From positions 1 through 64,000 of the forward strand of contig JAPZRK010000002.1 of NCBI GenBank assembly GCA_027531445.1: a stretch of DNA of 64,000 nt, given 5' to 3'. This stretch comes from Leptospira sp. GTDB lineage: Bacteria > Spirochaetota > Leptospiria > Leptospirales > Leptospiraceae. The notes under the pieces are model-generated. The model was not told where the DNA came from. It did not search any database and saw nothing but the letters and a program-made list of their open reading frames with translations. Shown piece by piece: positions 1 through 7,207 of the stretch (position 1 is its first letter; the number at the start of each line of letters is the position of its first letter). A program made the position numbers and the translations under genes.

Positions 1-566
1 TTATCGCCTTCAAAACCAAATTGCTAAAAGCCGTGAAAACTAAAGATACTCAGATTTTAATGGAAAGTTTGTCACCTGACATCCGATTTACCTTCGACAG
101 TGTATCCGGTAAAAAAGAATTCAAAAAACACTTCGAATTGAACTCCCAGCCGGAAAAGTCTGAGATTTGGACAATACTCGACTCGACTTTTAAACTAGGC
201 TTCTATTTAAATCCAGAAGGCCAGTTTGTTTCGCCTTACATGTATGAGAAATTTCCGCAAGAATTGGATGTCTTCACCCATTCTGTGGTCATAGGAACGA
301 ATGTAAATGTGAGAACAGAAGCCCATATTGATGCCAAAGTGCTGGATCGTCTAAGCTTTCATATCGTTCAAAATGTTCCGTCTGATCCAAACGATGGTTC
401 TGCGGAAGATAACAAGGGAAATTGTAATTGGCAAAAAGTATGTCTAGCGGATGGTAGAGAAGGTTTTATTTGTGATAAGTATTTAAGAAGTCCGATAGAT
501 TATCGTATTTTTTTTGAGAAGCAAAAACAAAAGTGGTTTATCACCACGATGGTAGCAGGAGACTAA
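1..566 (+). CDS. SH3-domain protein, 5' end outside window
   Basis: The reading frame is open from the first bases of the window, so the true start lies upstream. A TTG at 21 is in frame but has no convincing ribosome site. The visible part has an uncharacterised N-terminal region and, in its second half, a bacterial SH3-like segment: a beta-rich stretch with NVNVRTEAH, a later LSFHIV strand, WQKVCL and GREGFICDKYL. This pattern is usual for SH3_3 domains in envelope proteins that bind peptidoglycan or mediate protein contacts. No enzymatic motif is visible. The stop is one base before the ATG of the next gene, so the two are probably co-transcribed. Its location in the cell cannot be judged because the N terminus is missing. 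Confidence 0.7.
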   Translation, partial: IAFKTKLLKAVKTKDTQILMESLSPDIRFTFDSVSGKKEFKKHFELNSQPEKSEIWTILDSTFKLGFYLNPEGQFVSPYMYEKFPQELDVFTHSVVIGTNVNVRTEAHIDAKVLDRLSFHIVQNVPSDPNDGSAEDNKGNCNWQKVCLADGREGFICDKYLRSPIDYRIFFEKQKQKWFITTMVAGD

Positions 567-567
567 A

Positions 568-1203
568 ATGGCTTTAAAAACAATGGCAGTGATTGGTGCC
601 TCAAAAGGAATCGGTCTCTCTACCTTGTTAGTTGCTTTGGAGCGAGGATGGAAAGTCAATGCGCTCGCTCATAAGACAGAAATCTCTATCAATAACGAGC
701 ACCTGAAAATCACAAATGGATCCATATTGGATCCAAGTAAAGTGAGAGAAGTGGTTCAATCTGCGCAGGTAGTTGTTATTACTGTCGGGCATTCGATATC
801 ATTTAGGAAAGTGACTCTCTTTTCTGAGGGAACCAAAGTGGTGATTGATACCCTCCTAGGTTGGAATCCGAGTGCCTACGTTATCGTTGTAACGGGAATT
901 GGTGCCGGGGAAAGTGCAGGCCATGGTGGTTTTTTTTATGACAAGATCATTAAGCCAATATTTCTTCGACGTATCTTTCAAGATAAAAATAGACAAGAGA
1001 TACTGATCCGTTCTTCCAACCTTGATTGGACTATAGTAAGACCAGGTTTTTTAACTGATGGCCCATTAACTAGTGTTTACCGAATTCTTGAGAAATTGGA
1101 TGATATCAAAGCTGGAAAAATTTCCAGACACAACTGCGGTGACTTCATTGTAAGAGAAGCAGAGTCGAAGTTTTGGAAAAGAAAAGCCGTTTTGATAGGG
1201 TAG
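568..1203 (+). CDS. NAD(P)-binding Rossmann oxidoreductase, NmrA/atypical SDR type
   Basis: 211 aa with an N-terminal dinucleotide-binding fold: the motif GASKGIG follows the first beta strand, and a hydrophobic VVVITVGHS strand comes later. A segment reading WTIVRPGFLTDGP is characteristic of the NmrA / NAD(P)H-binding (atypical short-chain dehydrogenase) group. The short length and the lack of a clear YxxxK catalytic pair suggest a redox-sensing or quinone-reductase-like role rather than a classical SDR, but the substrate is unknown. It starts one base after the stop of the SH3-domain gene and is followed 10 bases later by another gene, so the three probably form one transcript. Confidence 0.75.
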   Translation: MALKTMAVIGASKGIGLSTLLVALERGWKVNALAHKTEISINNEHLKITNGSILDPSKVREVVQSAQVVVITVGHSISFRKVTLFSEGTKVVIDTLLGWNPSAYVIVVTGIGAGESAGHGGFFYDKIIKPIFLRRIFQDKNRQEILIRSSNLDWTIVRPGFLTDGPLTSVYRILEKLDDIKAGKISRHNCGDFIVREAESKFWKRKAVLIG

Positions 1204-1213
1204 ATCGCTCGTT

Positions 1214-1624
1214 ATGTTACAGTATTATTTAAAAGGACCCAACCGTATCGTTGTCCGCAGAGTAGGAGAAATGCAAAGAATTTCATCGGCTTTGGATTTC
1301 CACTTCAAAGAAGGCAGTTTGTCTTTTTTGGAATACTACTGCTCTCGCCTTGGCATTGTTAAAATTAATTTTGAAACAAAACACATTACCGGAAACATTT
1401 GGGAAACGATTGAAGTTGCACAATCCGCTTCTTATACAAACTATCATTATACTGGATTTTTATTGCAAGGTCAATTGACAAATGAAGTCAAAGAGGAGAT
1501 CCTATCGACGGTCATCGAGGACCTAGAGGATCAGAAAATCCAGGGAATGGTCTCGGATTCAGCTCATCAAGATGATTTTTTAGCTTATATTTCTAAGCGG
1601 TATACATTGACAGAACATGCATAA
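1214..1624 (+). CDS. conserved hypothetical protein, 136 aa
   Basis: I do not recognise this protein. It is soluble, with no signal peptide or membrane segment, of mixed alpha/beta composition, and has an acidic C-terminal half (IEDLEDQKIQ). The start is the ATG at 1214, ten bases after the preceding stop. No metal-binding or nucleotide-binding motif is visible. Its position at the end of a tight three-gene run implies co-expression with the Rossmann oxidoreductase. About 67 bases separate it from the next gene, and that gap carries an ECF-type promoter, so the transcription unit probably ends here. Confidence 0.6.
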   Translation: MLQYYLKGPNRIVVRRVGEMQRISSALDFHFKEGSLSFLEYYCSRLGIVKINFETKHITGNIWETIEVAQSASYTNYHYTGFLLQGQLTNEVKEEILSTVIEDLEDQKIQGMVSDSAHQDDFLAYISKRYTLTEHA

Positions 1625-1637
1625 AATTTGAATTTAG

Positions 1638-1666
1638 GGAACCTTTTCCGAATTCCTGGGTCGTAT
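1638..1666 (+). promoter_or_regulatory. candidate ECF sigma factor promoter
   Basis: GGAACC at 1638-1643 is followed after 16 bases by GTCGTAT (1660-1666). This matches the common ECF pattern of a GGAAC -35 element and a CGTC/TCGT-type -10 element. Initiation would fall near 1673, just before the ribosome site AAGGAG (about 1679-1684) and the GTG start at 1692. Because the operon downstream encodes an ECF sigma factor, autoregulation is the natural inference. Confidence 0.5.
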
Positions 1667-1691
1667 GGATCGATACTAAGGAGAAGTAACT

Positions 1692-2141
1692 GTGAAACAC
1701 ACTTCAAAACTTTCAAAAACGATTCTTTTTTCCGTTCTAACGCTCACTGGACTTGCGTTTGCATCCAATTGCAAAGGTCACTATAATTTCGAAAAACGTG
1801 TAGAATGGGTAGCAGGTAAGTTAAGCTCGAAGTTGGATTTGGATGATGCGCAGAAAGCAAAGTTGGAAACTCTCAAATCGGAGCTGATCGCAAAACATAA
1901 AGAGATGAAGCCAAAACGAGATGCTTGGATGACTGAGGTGATCTCTCAAATTCGAAAAGACGCTGTCGATAACAAGGTTCTTGATAAAGTAGGTGCAGAC
2001 CAAGACCTTCGTCATATAGAAATGAGAAAATTCTTTCAGGCAAAAATGATTGAATTTCATGCAGTTTTGAGACCAGAACAAAGAGAAAAACTTGCTGAAC
2101 TCGTCGAAAAATTTGCTAAAAAACACAATCCAGAAGATTAA
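1692..2141 (+). CDS. Spy/CpxP-like exported protein (possible lipoprotein sensor)
   Basis: 149 aa. The N terminus is a signal peptide (hydrophobic residues about 11-24) ending in LAFASNC, which could be a loose spirochaetal lipobox or a signal peptidase I site. The mature part is nearly all helical and highly charged, with LDLDDAQKAKLETL and a later LRPEQREKLAELVEKF. These are LTxxQ-like repeats of the Spy/CpxP/CnrX helical-hairpin family. Family members act as periplasmic chaperones or as metal/stress sensors that inhibit a signalling partner. The GTG start at 1692 has a good AAGGAG site. An ECF sigma gene begins two bases after the stop and a small membrane protein follows, so a sensor role as in CnrX is more likely than a free chaperone. 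Confidence 0.7.
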   Translation: MKHTSKLSKTILFSVLTLTGLAFASNCKGHYNFEKRVEWVAGKLSSKLDLDDAQKAKLETLKSELIAKHKEMKPKRDAWMTEVISQIRKDAVDNKVLDKVGADQDLRHIEMRKFFQAKMIEFHAVLRPEQREKLAELVEKFAKKHNPED

Positions 2142-2142
2142 G

Positions 2143-2679
2143 TTGGAATCACCTAAAATAGATTTGGCTGAAGGTAGTTTTAGCCAAATCATCAAGGAAA
2201 CTAAATTATTGGTTCTTAAAACGATTGGTGAGACTCTCATCGATCGTTTTGATGATTCTACTGAGGATATCTTCCAAGAGGTTTACTTTCGTGCTTACAA
2301 GGCATTAAAGAAAGGCCAATTTAAAGGAGAATCCAAGGTTTCGACATGGATTTATACGATTGCAAAAAATGAATCCAATCGAGTAAATTCAAAACGGCTT
2401 CGAGAGGAAGAGAAGGCTAAAAAATTTTTGGATGCAGGAATGTTTCAAGAGTTTACGAAAGATGAAGAAACATCATTTTTGGAGTCTTCCAGGATTGATT
2501 CACTTTTAGAGCGAGTTCCGATCGTTTATCACAAAGCGCTTTCGCTTTATCTTGCTGGAAGATCTATGGATGAGATCGCAAGTGAGTTATCCATCAAACA
2601 AGGAACGGTTAAATCTAGAATCTTTCGAGCAAAGTTATGGATACGCGAAAATTTATTGGGAGTAACAAATGAAATCTAA
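2143..2679 (+). CDS. ECF-family RNA polymerase sigma factor
   Basis: 178 aa from a TTG start at 2143, which has an AGAAG site six bases upstream and avoids overlapping the preceding gene; an ATG at 2092 is in frame but lies inside that gene. Region 2 spans FDDSTEDIFQEVYFRAYKAL and the WIYTIAKNESNR helix that contacts the -10 element. Region 4 contains AGRSMDEIASELSI and the recognition helix QGTVKSRIFRAK. There is no region 3, as expected for an ECF factor. It directs RNA polymerase to a dedicated promoter class, and the GGAAC/TCGTAT sequence upstream of the operon is the obvious candidate target. The preceding Spy-like protein and the following membrane protein are probable regulators of its activity. 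Confidence 0.88.
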   Translation: MESPKIDLAEGSFSQIIKETKLLVLKTIGETLIDRFDDSTEDIFQEVYFRAYKALKKGQFKGESKVSTWIYTIAKNESNRVNSKRLREEEKAKKFLDAGMFQEFTKDEETSFLESSRIDSLLERVPIVYHKALSLYLAGRSMDEIASELSIKQGTVKSRIFRAKLWIRENLLGVTNEI

Positions 2680-2935
2680 TCAACGAAAATGGGAAGAACT
2701 AGTAGATGACGCGCAACTTGAAAAAAGGTTGCAATCAAATATAAAAAGCCGATTGCAAGGCGAGCGAACACGCAATCGCCGTGTTTTAGGCACTGTGATG
2801 ATACTGTTAGTTAGTCTTGGATCTATAGTCTTCGGAGGTGTGGGTTTGTTCGGAACTGACGATTTGGGGACGGATGTATCACTTGTAATTCAAGAGTTTG
2901 ATTCAAATGTATTTCTCTATATTGGTGAGGATTGA
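2669..2935 (+). CDS. small single-pass membrane protein, putative anti-sigma factor
   Basis: 88 aa starting at an ATG that overlaps the sigma-factor gene by 11 bases, so translation is probably coupled. The first 40 residues are charged and helical (KWEELVDDAQLEKRLQ..., RLQGERTRNRR). One membrane span follows (about 41-60, VLGTVMILLVSLGSIVFGGV), then a short 28-residue outer tail. This topology, a short cytoplasmic segment, one span and a periplasmic tail, matches minimal anti-sigma factors such as CnrY. The sequence is too short and divergent for a family call, so the function rests on position and topology. It could receive the signal from the Spy-like protein across the membrane. Confidence 0.65.
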   Translation: MKSNQRKWEELVDDAQLEKRLQSNIKSRLQGERTRNRRVLGTVMILLVSLGSIVFGGVGLFGTDDLGTDVSLVIQEFDSNVFLYIGED

Positions 2936-2945
2936 CAATTATCAA
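2932..2945. promoter_or_regulatory. FNR/CRP-like palindromic site
   Basis: TTGACAATTATCAA matches the FNR-type consensus TTGAT-N4-ATCAA at nine of ten defined positions. It overlaps the stop codon of the membrane-protein gene and lies about 85 bases before the ATG at 3031. A weaker match occurs upstream of ccoN. Activity is inferred only from the sequence match. Confidence 0.35.
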
Positions 2946-3030
2946 TGTGAATTAGAAGATACTAAACCAGTAAAATCCTTTCAATTCATATGAAATAGAT
3001 TACCATAAGGGTAGGAGATTGGTAATCAAA

Positions 3031-3342
3031 ATGACAACATGTGTGATGTATCTCGAAAGTCAAAAAGCAAAGATGATAGGATTTTCAGCGTTTTCAGAAC
3101 TAGCATCTACGGAAGTTGATATCGAAAAGATCGATGAGAATACCTATTACTCCAATCTAGCCGACTCTTTAGAGGCGACGTCTGAAGTTTTGATCCTTGG
3201 ACCAGATAACGAAAAGGGTGCATTTCGACGCTGGATTTTAAAAAACAGACGTGCTTTGGGAAGGAAAGTGGTTGCAGTTTTGCCTGCAAAAAACATCTCA
3301 AAAGAAATTGCAAAAACCTACCGTAACAAATACCTTCGTTAG
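3031..3342 (+). CDS. small protein resembling an eRF1 domain 3 / host-attachment-type fold
   Basis: 103 aa from ATG 3031. An in-frame TTG at 3019 sits only a base or two from the AGGAGA element at 3013-3018, which argues against it, although the spacing to 3031 is rather long. The strand-loop VLILGPDNEKGAFRRWIL and the VVAVLPAKNIS segment resemble the C-terminal domain of archaeo-eukaryotic release-factor-like proteins (baeRF, 'attachment to host cells' family), where a GPGxxK motif precedes a helix. The protein would be only the last domain of such a family, so this is tentative. It is soluble with no signal peptide. A palindromic FNR-like site lies upstream, and the oxidase operon converges on it from the right. 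Confidence 0.55.
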   Translation: MTTCVMYLESQKAKMIGFSAFSELASTEVDIEKIDENTYYSNLADSLEATSEVLILGPDNEKGAFRRWILKNRRALGRKVVAVLPAKNISKEIAKTYRNKYLR

Positions 3343-3365
3343 CACAAATTGAGACTTCTGGTTTG

Positions 3366-3384
3366 ACTGAGCGCGTTGCTCAGT
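3366..3384. terminator. hairpin between convergent genes
   Basis: ACTGAGC and GCTCAGT form a seven-pair stem with a five-base loop between the stop at 3342 and the opposing stop at 3389. No strong T run follows on either strand, so it is a weak bidirectional terminator candidate. Confidence 0.45.
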
Positions 3385-3388
3385 TCTG

Positions 3389-4081
3389 CTAACCTTCAAT
3401 ATGATCACAACTTTCTGAATGAAAAACATGTGTGATTCGAGTCATAAGAAATCCCATTGAGATGATAATGAGTGCCAATCCTAAATAGGTCACGAATCTT
3501 GATGGAATATTCTCTTTGAACCATTGGATTCCAAAACTGAGACCAAATAATGCAGGAAAGGTGCCAAGAAAAAAACCGATCATAACAAGACTACCACTCC
3601 AGACATGGCCAGTTGCAAATGCAATTGCATAAGCCGGATATAAAACTCCGCAAGGAAGAAAGGCACTGACTAGCCCCAGAACAAATCCCAATGCACTCAA
3701 CATATCATGCTTTCTTAAAAATGAGATTAAAGGTGACAAAAGCTTTTGAAATGAGGGCAAAAAGTGAATAGGTTTAGCATTTGTCAGTAGTCTTATTCCT
3801 GCAAATGCTAGTAAAGAAATAGAGAGGATGGCAGATATACCCTGTAAGTCTTTCAACTCTCCCAAAGCATTTGCTCCCTTTCCCATGATACCCAAGATGC
3901 CTCCTAGACTTGCATAGGAAATGATTCGGCCGAGTTGGTACAAATATGGTGTAGATTTGCTTACGTGAAGACTATGCACTGTCCCGATTAACGGACCGCA
4001 CATTGTAACACAATGAAAGGAGCTCGTTAGTCCAAAGAAGAAAGCTGTAGTGACAACTCCCCAAATCTCAGTGCCAATCAT
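3389..4081 (-). CDS. SafE/TauE-like membrane protein of the cbb3 assembly cluster
   Basis: 230 aa, about six membrane helices. The first helix ends in SSFHCVTMCGPL, the HCxxMCGP signature of the 'sulfite exporter TauE/SafE' subgroup related to the DsbD transmembrane domain. A second conserved segment, SAFLPCGVLYPAYAIAF, carries the matching Cys. Members of this subgroup commonly lie at the end of ccoGHIS clusters and are thought to handle copper or thiols during cytochrome oxidase maturation; the exact reaction is not settled. The ATG overlaps the ccoS stop by four bases (ATGA), so it is the last gene of the cco operon. Convergent transcription from the left meets it at 3389. Confidence 0.82.
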   Translation of the reverse strand: MIGTEIWGVVTTAFFFGLTSSFHCVTMCGPLIGTVHSLHVSKSTPYLYQLGRIISYASLGGILGIMGKGANALGELKDLQGISAILSISLLAFAGIRLLTNAKPIHFLPSFQKLLSPLISFLRKHDMLSALGFVLGLVSAFLPCGVLYPAYAIAFATGHVWSGSLVMIGFFLGTFPALFGLSFGIQWFKENIPSRFVTYLGLALIIISMGFLMTRITHVFHSESCDHIEG

Positions 4082-4254
4082 TTATCTTCTGTATCCTTCG
4101 ATGACTTTTTCGGAAATTCATCTTCAAAAAAAATGCGGTATTTTGGAGCTTCTATATCTTCAAATTGACCCTTCTTAAATGCACTGATAAATAGCCATAA
4201 GAAGAAGAGCGCGATAGCCATCGCTATCGGGATGGTTAGGTATAAAGCTTCCAT
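4078..4254 (-). CDS. ccoS: cbb3 oxidase maturation protein CcoS
   Basis: 58 aa. The product begins MEALYLTIPIAMAIALFFLW, a single N-terminal membrane helix, followed by AFKKGQFEDIE. The pattern G-Q-F/Y-D/E-D preceded by a helix is the CcoS signature. CcoS is needed to insert cofactors into cbb3 oxidase and lies beside the CcoI copper ATPase in many bacteria. Its start lies inside the 3' end of ccoI (19-base overlap) and its stop overlaps the next gene by ATGA, so translation is likely coupled on both sides. The acidic/basic tail (FPKKSSKDTEDK) is variable in the family. Confidence 0.85.
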   Translation of the reverse strand: MEALYLTIPIAMAIALFFLWLFISAFKKGQFEDIEAPKYRIFFEDEFPKKSSKDTEDK

Positions 4255-6707
4255 GATTTGATCCTAAAAGGTAAAGACATAGAATTGATGAGAACCGTCA
4301 GAGACGATGCCGCCATAAATACAGAACAGATCACAGGAAGCATAAATCCAAAAACGGCAAGAGGTAGCATTATCGAATTATAACAAAGTGATATGATGAT
4401 ATTTTGTAAGATAACTTCCCTAGTTTTACTTGCTGACTTCAATGCAAATAGTATCCCATTTAAATTTCCTGATGTTAAAACTACATCTGCTTTTTCAAGT
4501 GAAAGATCTTCCGCTTCCGTATGAGATATCGAGACATCTGCACTCGCAAGTGAAATGCTGTCATTGATTCCATCACCTACCATTGCGACAACGGATCCAG
4601 CACTTTGGGAAGAAAGTATCTTTTCTTTTTTATCTTCCGGCGACAAATTGGCAAAGTAAGAATTGATTCCAAAGTATTCGGCCGTCTTTTTTACAGGTAT
4701 CTCTCCATCTCCCGAAAGAATCGTAATCTTGGGAATTATGGATTTCAGAGTTGCAATGAATTCTTTGGACTCTGGTCTTACTTCATCTGCTAACACAAAT
4801 TCGCCTATATAATCGCCATTGATAGCGAAGTAGATGATGGAACCGTCTAAATTTTGATTTGATAGAGCAATCCCTTCTTGTTTGAGCATTTCGGCATTGC
4901 CCAGACAAACCGATTGATTGTTCCCATTCCAATTGACTTCTGCCGTAATTCCTTTTCCTGGATACATGAATATAGTTTCGATCGATACATTTTTACTTTC
5001 GATGATTACCCTTTCATCAAGTTTCAAAAATTGAATCATTGATTTGGCGAGTGGGTGGTTCACCTGTCGCTCCAAAGTATAAATGATAGGATAGTATTTC
5101 GTATCGATGCTGCTGGATCGAACGAGAAACTTTCCTTGCGTTAACGTGCCTGTCTTATCTAAAAAGATATGATCGATTTTTGAAAGTGGTTCGATGACAC
5201 TTGGATTTTTTAAGAGTACGCCTCTTTCTGAATTCAGAATATGATTTGTGACAAGAGCGGTAGGCACCGATATCCCTAAGGCACAAGGACAGGCAACGAT
5301 TAGAACAGCAATCGTATAAATAAAGGATTGTTCTATATTTCCACCGCTAACATACAACCAACCGGCAAGAGTAAACAGTGAAATAATAAAAACTGTAGTA
5401 ATAAAGTAAGATGCGATGCGTTCTGTTAATATCTGAATCTTTGGCTTGCTTAGGAGAGCTTCTTCCATTCGCAGTTTTAAAGAGGATAGGGTGGATGCAT
5501 GGTAATCTGCCGTTGCAACAAAAACAACAAAGCTATCGAGTGCAAGTGAGCCAGCTAAAATAAAATCTCCTTTTGCCTTCGATATGGGCTTTGATTCCCC
5601 TGTGAGAAACGATTCGTCAACTTGTAAGGAATCTGATTCGATGATGCCATCTACGGGTATTCTCATACCTGGTAAAACCTTGATCCTGTCTCCAAGCTTT
5701 AACGTATCACTCGCTACACTATGCTCCTCACCATCAATAATCTTTAGCGACTGTTCAGGCAAACGACAAAGAATCGCTTCCAATTTTTCAGATGCATAGA
5801 GTCGCGATTTTTCTTCGAAATACTTCCCGATTAAAATAAAGAAGTAAATCATTGCGACAGAATCAAAATATACCTCGCCCTGATCTGTGAGAGTCACGTA
5901 GACAGAATAGAAATATGCCAAAGAAATTCCGAAAAATAACAGAAAGTCCATAGTCAAAGTTTTGCGACGGATACTTGAAAAAAAACCTTTCATAAACGGG
6001 TAACCCGAATACAAGTATGCTGGAGTCGCAAAAAACCATGAAGCAAAATGAAACAGTCGTTTCATGTCGGAATCGATACCAGAAAAGTATCCGCTGTATA
6101 GCGCAACGCTTAATACCATCATGTTTCCGAATGCAAATCCTGCCACGCCGATCCGCATAAACAAACTTCGCAGAATTTGTTTTGCGTTGTTTGTGGAACT
6201 GCCTGGAGAGTAGAGTTGTGGTTTGTATCCGATGCTCTTGATGGTTTGGAAAATATTTGAGAGCTTGATCTTTTGGGGATCAAAGATTATTTTAGCTCGA
6301 CCAGATGCAAAATTGATATGAGCAAAAGAGATCCCATCCATTTCGCTGAGTATCTTTTCATTCAACCAGACACAGGCGGAACAATGTATATTTGTTATTT
6401 GTATAAGTACTTCAGATAGGTTGTTTTTTTGTCTAACGAACCTTGAATATACCAGATCTGTGTCGAGATCTGACATTTCTTCTTGTGAATCGAAAGAGAT
6501 GGGCTCTAGCTTTTGCGATCCTTTGAGAGAGTAGTAGGTATTCCCGCCGATGGAACGAATCAATGAATAGACAGTTTCGCAACCTTCACAACAAAAGTAT
6601 TTTTCTTCACCATCGATTCTTGATTTGATTTTTACATAACGGAATTCATTTCCACAATGATCACACTCCGTTGTAGTTGTGGCGGAAATGTTTTCTAATT
6701 TGTCCAT
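4236..6707 (-). CDS. ccoI: copper-translocating P1B-type ATPase CcoI/FixI
   Basis: 823 aa. In order: an N-terminal Cys-rich segment (CDHC at 16-19, CC and C at about 39-43), a heavy-metal-associated domain with CSAC at 109-112, the membrane helices, the actuator TGES at 369-372, the ion-binding CPC at 473-475, the phosphorylation site DKTGT at 517-521, and GDGIND near 707. The Cys-rich N terminus plus the HMA domain and the position in a cco cluster identify it as CcoI/FixI, which exports Cu(I) so that copper can be loaded into the CuB site of CcoN. It is complete and all catalytic motifs are present. It starts three bases after ccoH ends and overlaps ccoS. Confidence 0.93.
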   Translation of the reverse strand: MDKLENISATTTTECDHCGNEFRYVKIKSRIDGEEKYFCCEGCETVYSLIRSIGGNTYYSLKGSQKLEPISFDSQEEMSDLDTDLVYSRFVRQKNNLSEVLIQITNIHCSACVWLNEKILSEMDGISFAHINFASGRAKIIFDPQKIKLSNIFQTIKSIGYKPQLYSPGSSTNNAKQILRSLFMRIGVAGFAFGNMMVLSVALYSGYFSGIDSDMKRLFHFASWFFATPAYLYSGYPFMKGFFSSIRRKTLTMDFLLFFGISLAYFYSVYVTLTDQGEVYFDSVAMIYFFILIGKYFEEKSRLYASEKLEAILCRLPEQSLKIIDGEEHSVASDTLKLGDRIKVLPGMRIPVDGIIESDSLQVDESFLTGESKPISKAKGDFILAGSLALDSFVVFVATADYHASTLSSLKLRMEEALLSKPKIQILTERIASYFITTVFIISLFTLAGWLYVSGGNIEQSFIYTIAVLIVACPCALGISVPTALVTNHILNSERGVLLKNPSVIEPLSKIDHIFLDKTGTLTQGKFLVRSSSIDTKYYPIIYTLERQVNHPLAKSMIQFLKLDERVIIESKNVSIETIFMYPGKGITAEVNWNGNNQSVCLGNAEMLKQEGIALSNQNLDGSIIYFAINGDYIGEFVLADEVRPESKEFIATLKSIIPKITILSGDGEIPVKKTAEYFGINSYFANLSPEDKKEKILSSQSAGSVVAMVGDGINDSISLASADVSISHTEAEDLSLEKADVVLTSGNLNGILFALKSASKTREVILQNIIISLCYNSIMLPLAVFGFMLPVICSVFMAASSLTVLINSMSLPFRIKSWKLYT

Positions 6708-6710
6708 AAG

Positions 6711-7205
6711 TTAACGGATGGCAATCACACCTTGTTTTTCGAACTTTTTGCCAGTGATGTCGGCAATGATTCTTGTATTCCAAGTCCCCGAACCGCTTGG
6801 ATTGATTTCCCCAATAAATTTCCCTAAGTTATCTTTCGACAAGGTGAATGTTTGTGCCTGTTTGGTGGTCGCTGACCTTTCCAATATAATGAGGACAGAA
6901 TTAGCATCCGTAATTTTGCCATCTTTCTTAATGGAAACCGAGACAGGAAGTGGACCTTGCGGAAGGATGGCAGCCCCATCGCCGATCTTAGATTCTAAAT
7001 CGAAACCCAACCGAATCAATTCTTTTTGATCTTTGATAACCTGCTCGTAATTTAAACCAATTTCGTAATAGTTTTTGTCGATCACAGGTTCAAAATTTTG
7101 AAAGGTAAGTCTGATCGTATAGAATGTTGCGGCAACCAATGCAATGAAGCTGATTAGAACTCCATACATGACATTTCGAAGTGAGGGATGTAAATCCTGA
7201 AACAT
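6711..7205 (-). CDS. ccoH: CcoH/FixH-family oxidase assembly protein
   Basis: 164 aa. One N-terminal membrane helix (about residues 13-33) precedes a motif typical of the FixH family (VIDKNYYEIGLNYEQ) and a beta-rich periplasmic domain ending in GTWNTRIIADITGKKF. CcoH associates with the assembling cbb3 complex and with CcoP. The length matches the family. It lies between ccoG and ccoI with gaps of two to three bases, the standard ccoGHIS order, and is clearly co-transcribed. Confidence 0.88.
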   Translation of the reverse strand: MFQDLHPSLRNVMYGVLISFIALVAATFYTIRLTFQNFEPVIDKNYYEIGLNYEQVIKDQKELIRLGFDLESKIGDGAAILPQGPLPVSVSIKKDGKITDANSVLIILERSATTKQAQTFTLSKDNLGKFIGEINPSGSGTWNTRIIADITGKKFEKQGVIAIR

Positions 7206-7207
7206 GT

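Noticed and set aside
1821..2240. 139-codon minus-strand frame across the Spy-like and sigma genes
   Set aside because: It is antisense to two clearly coding genes and its product is hydrophobic, phenylalanine-rich low-quality sequence.
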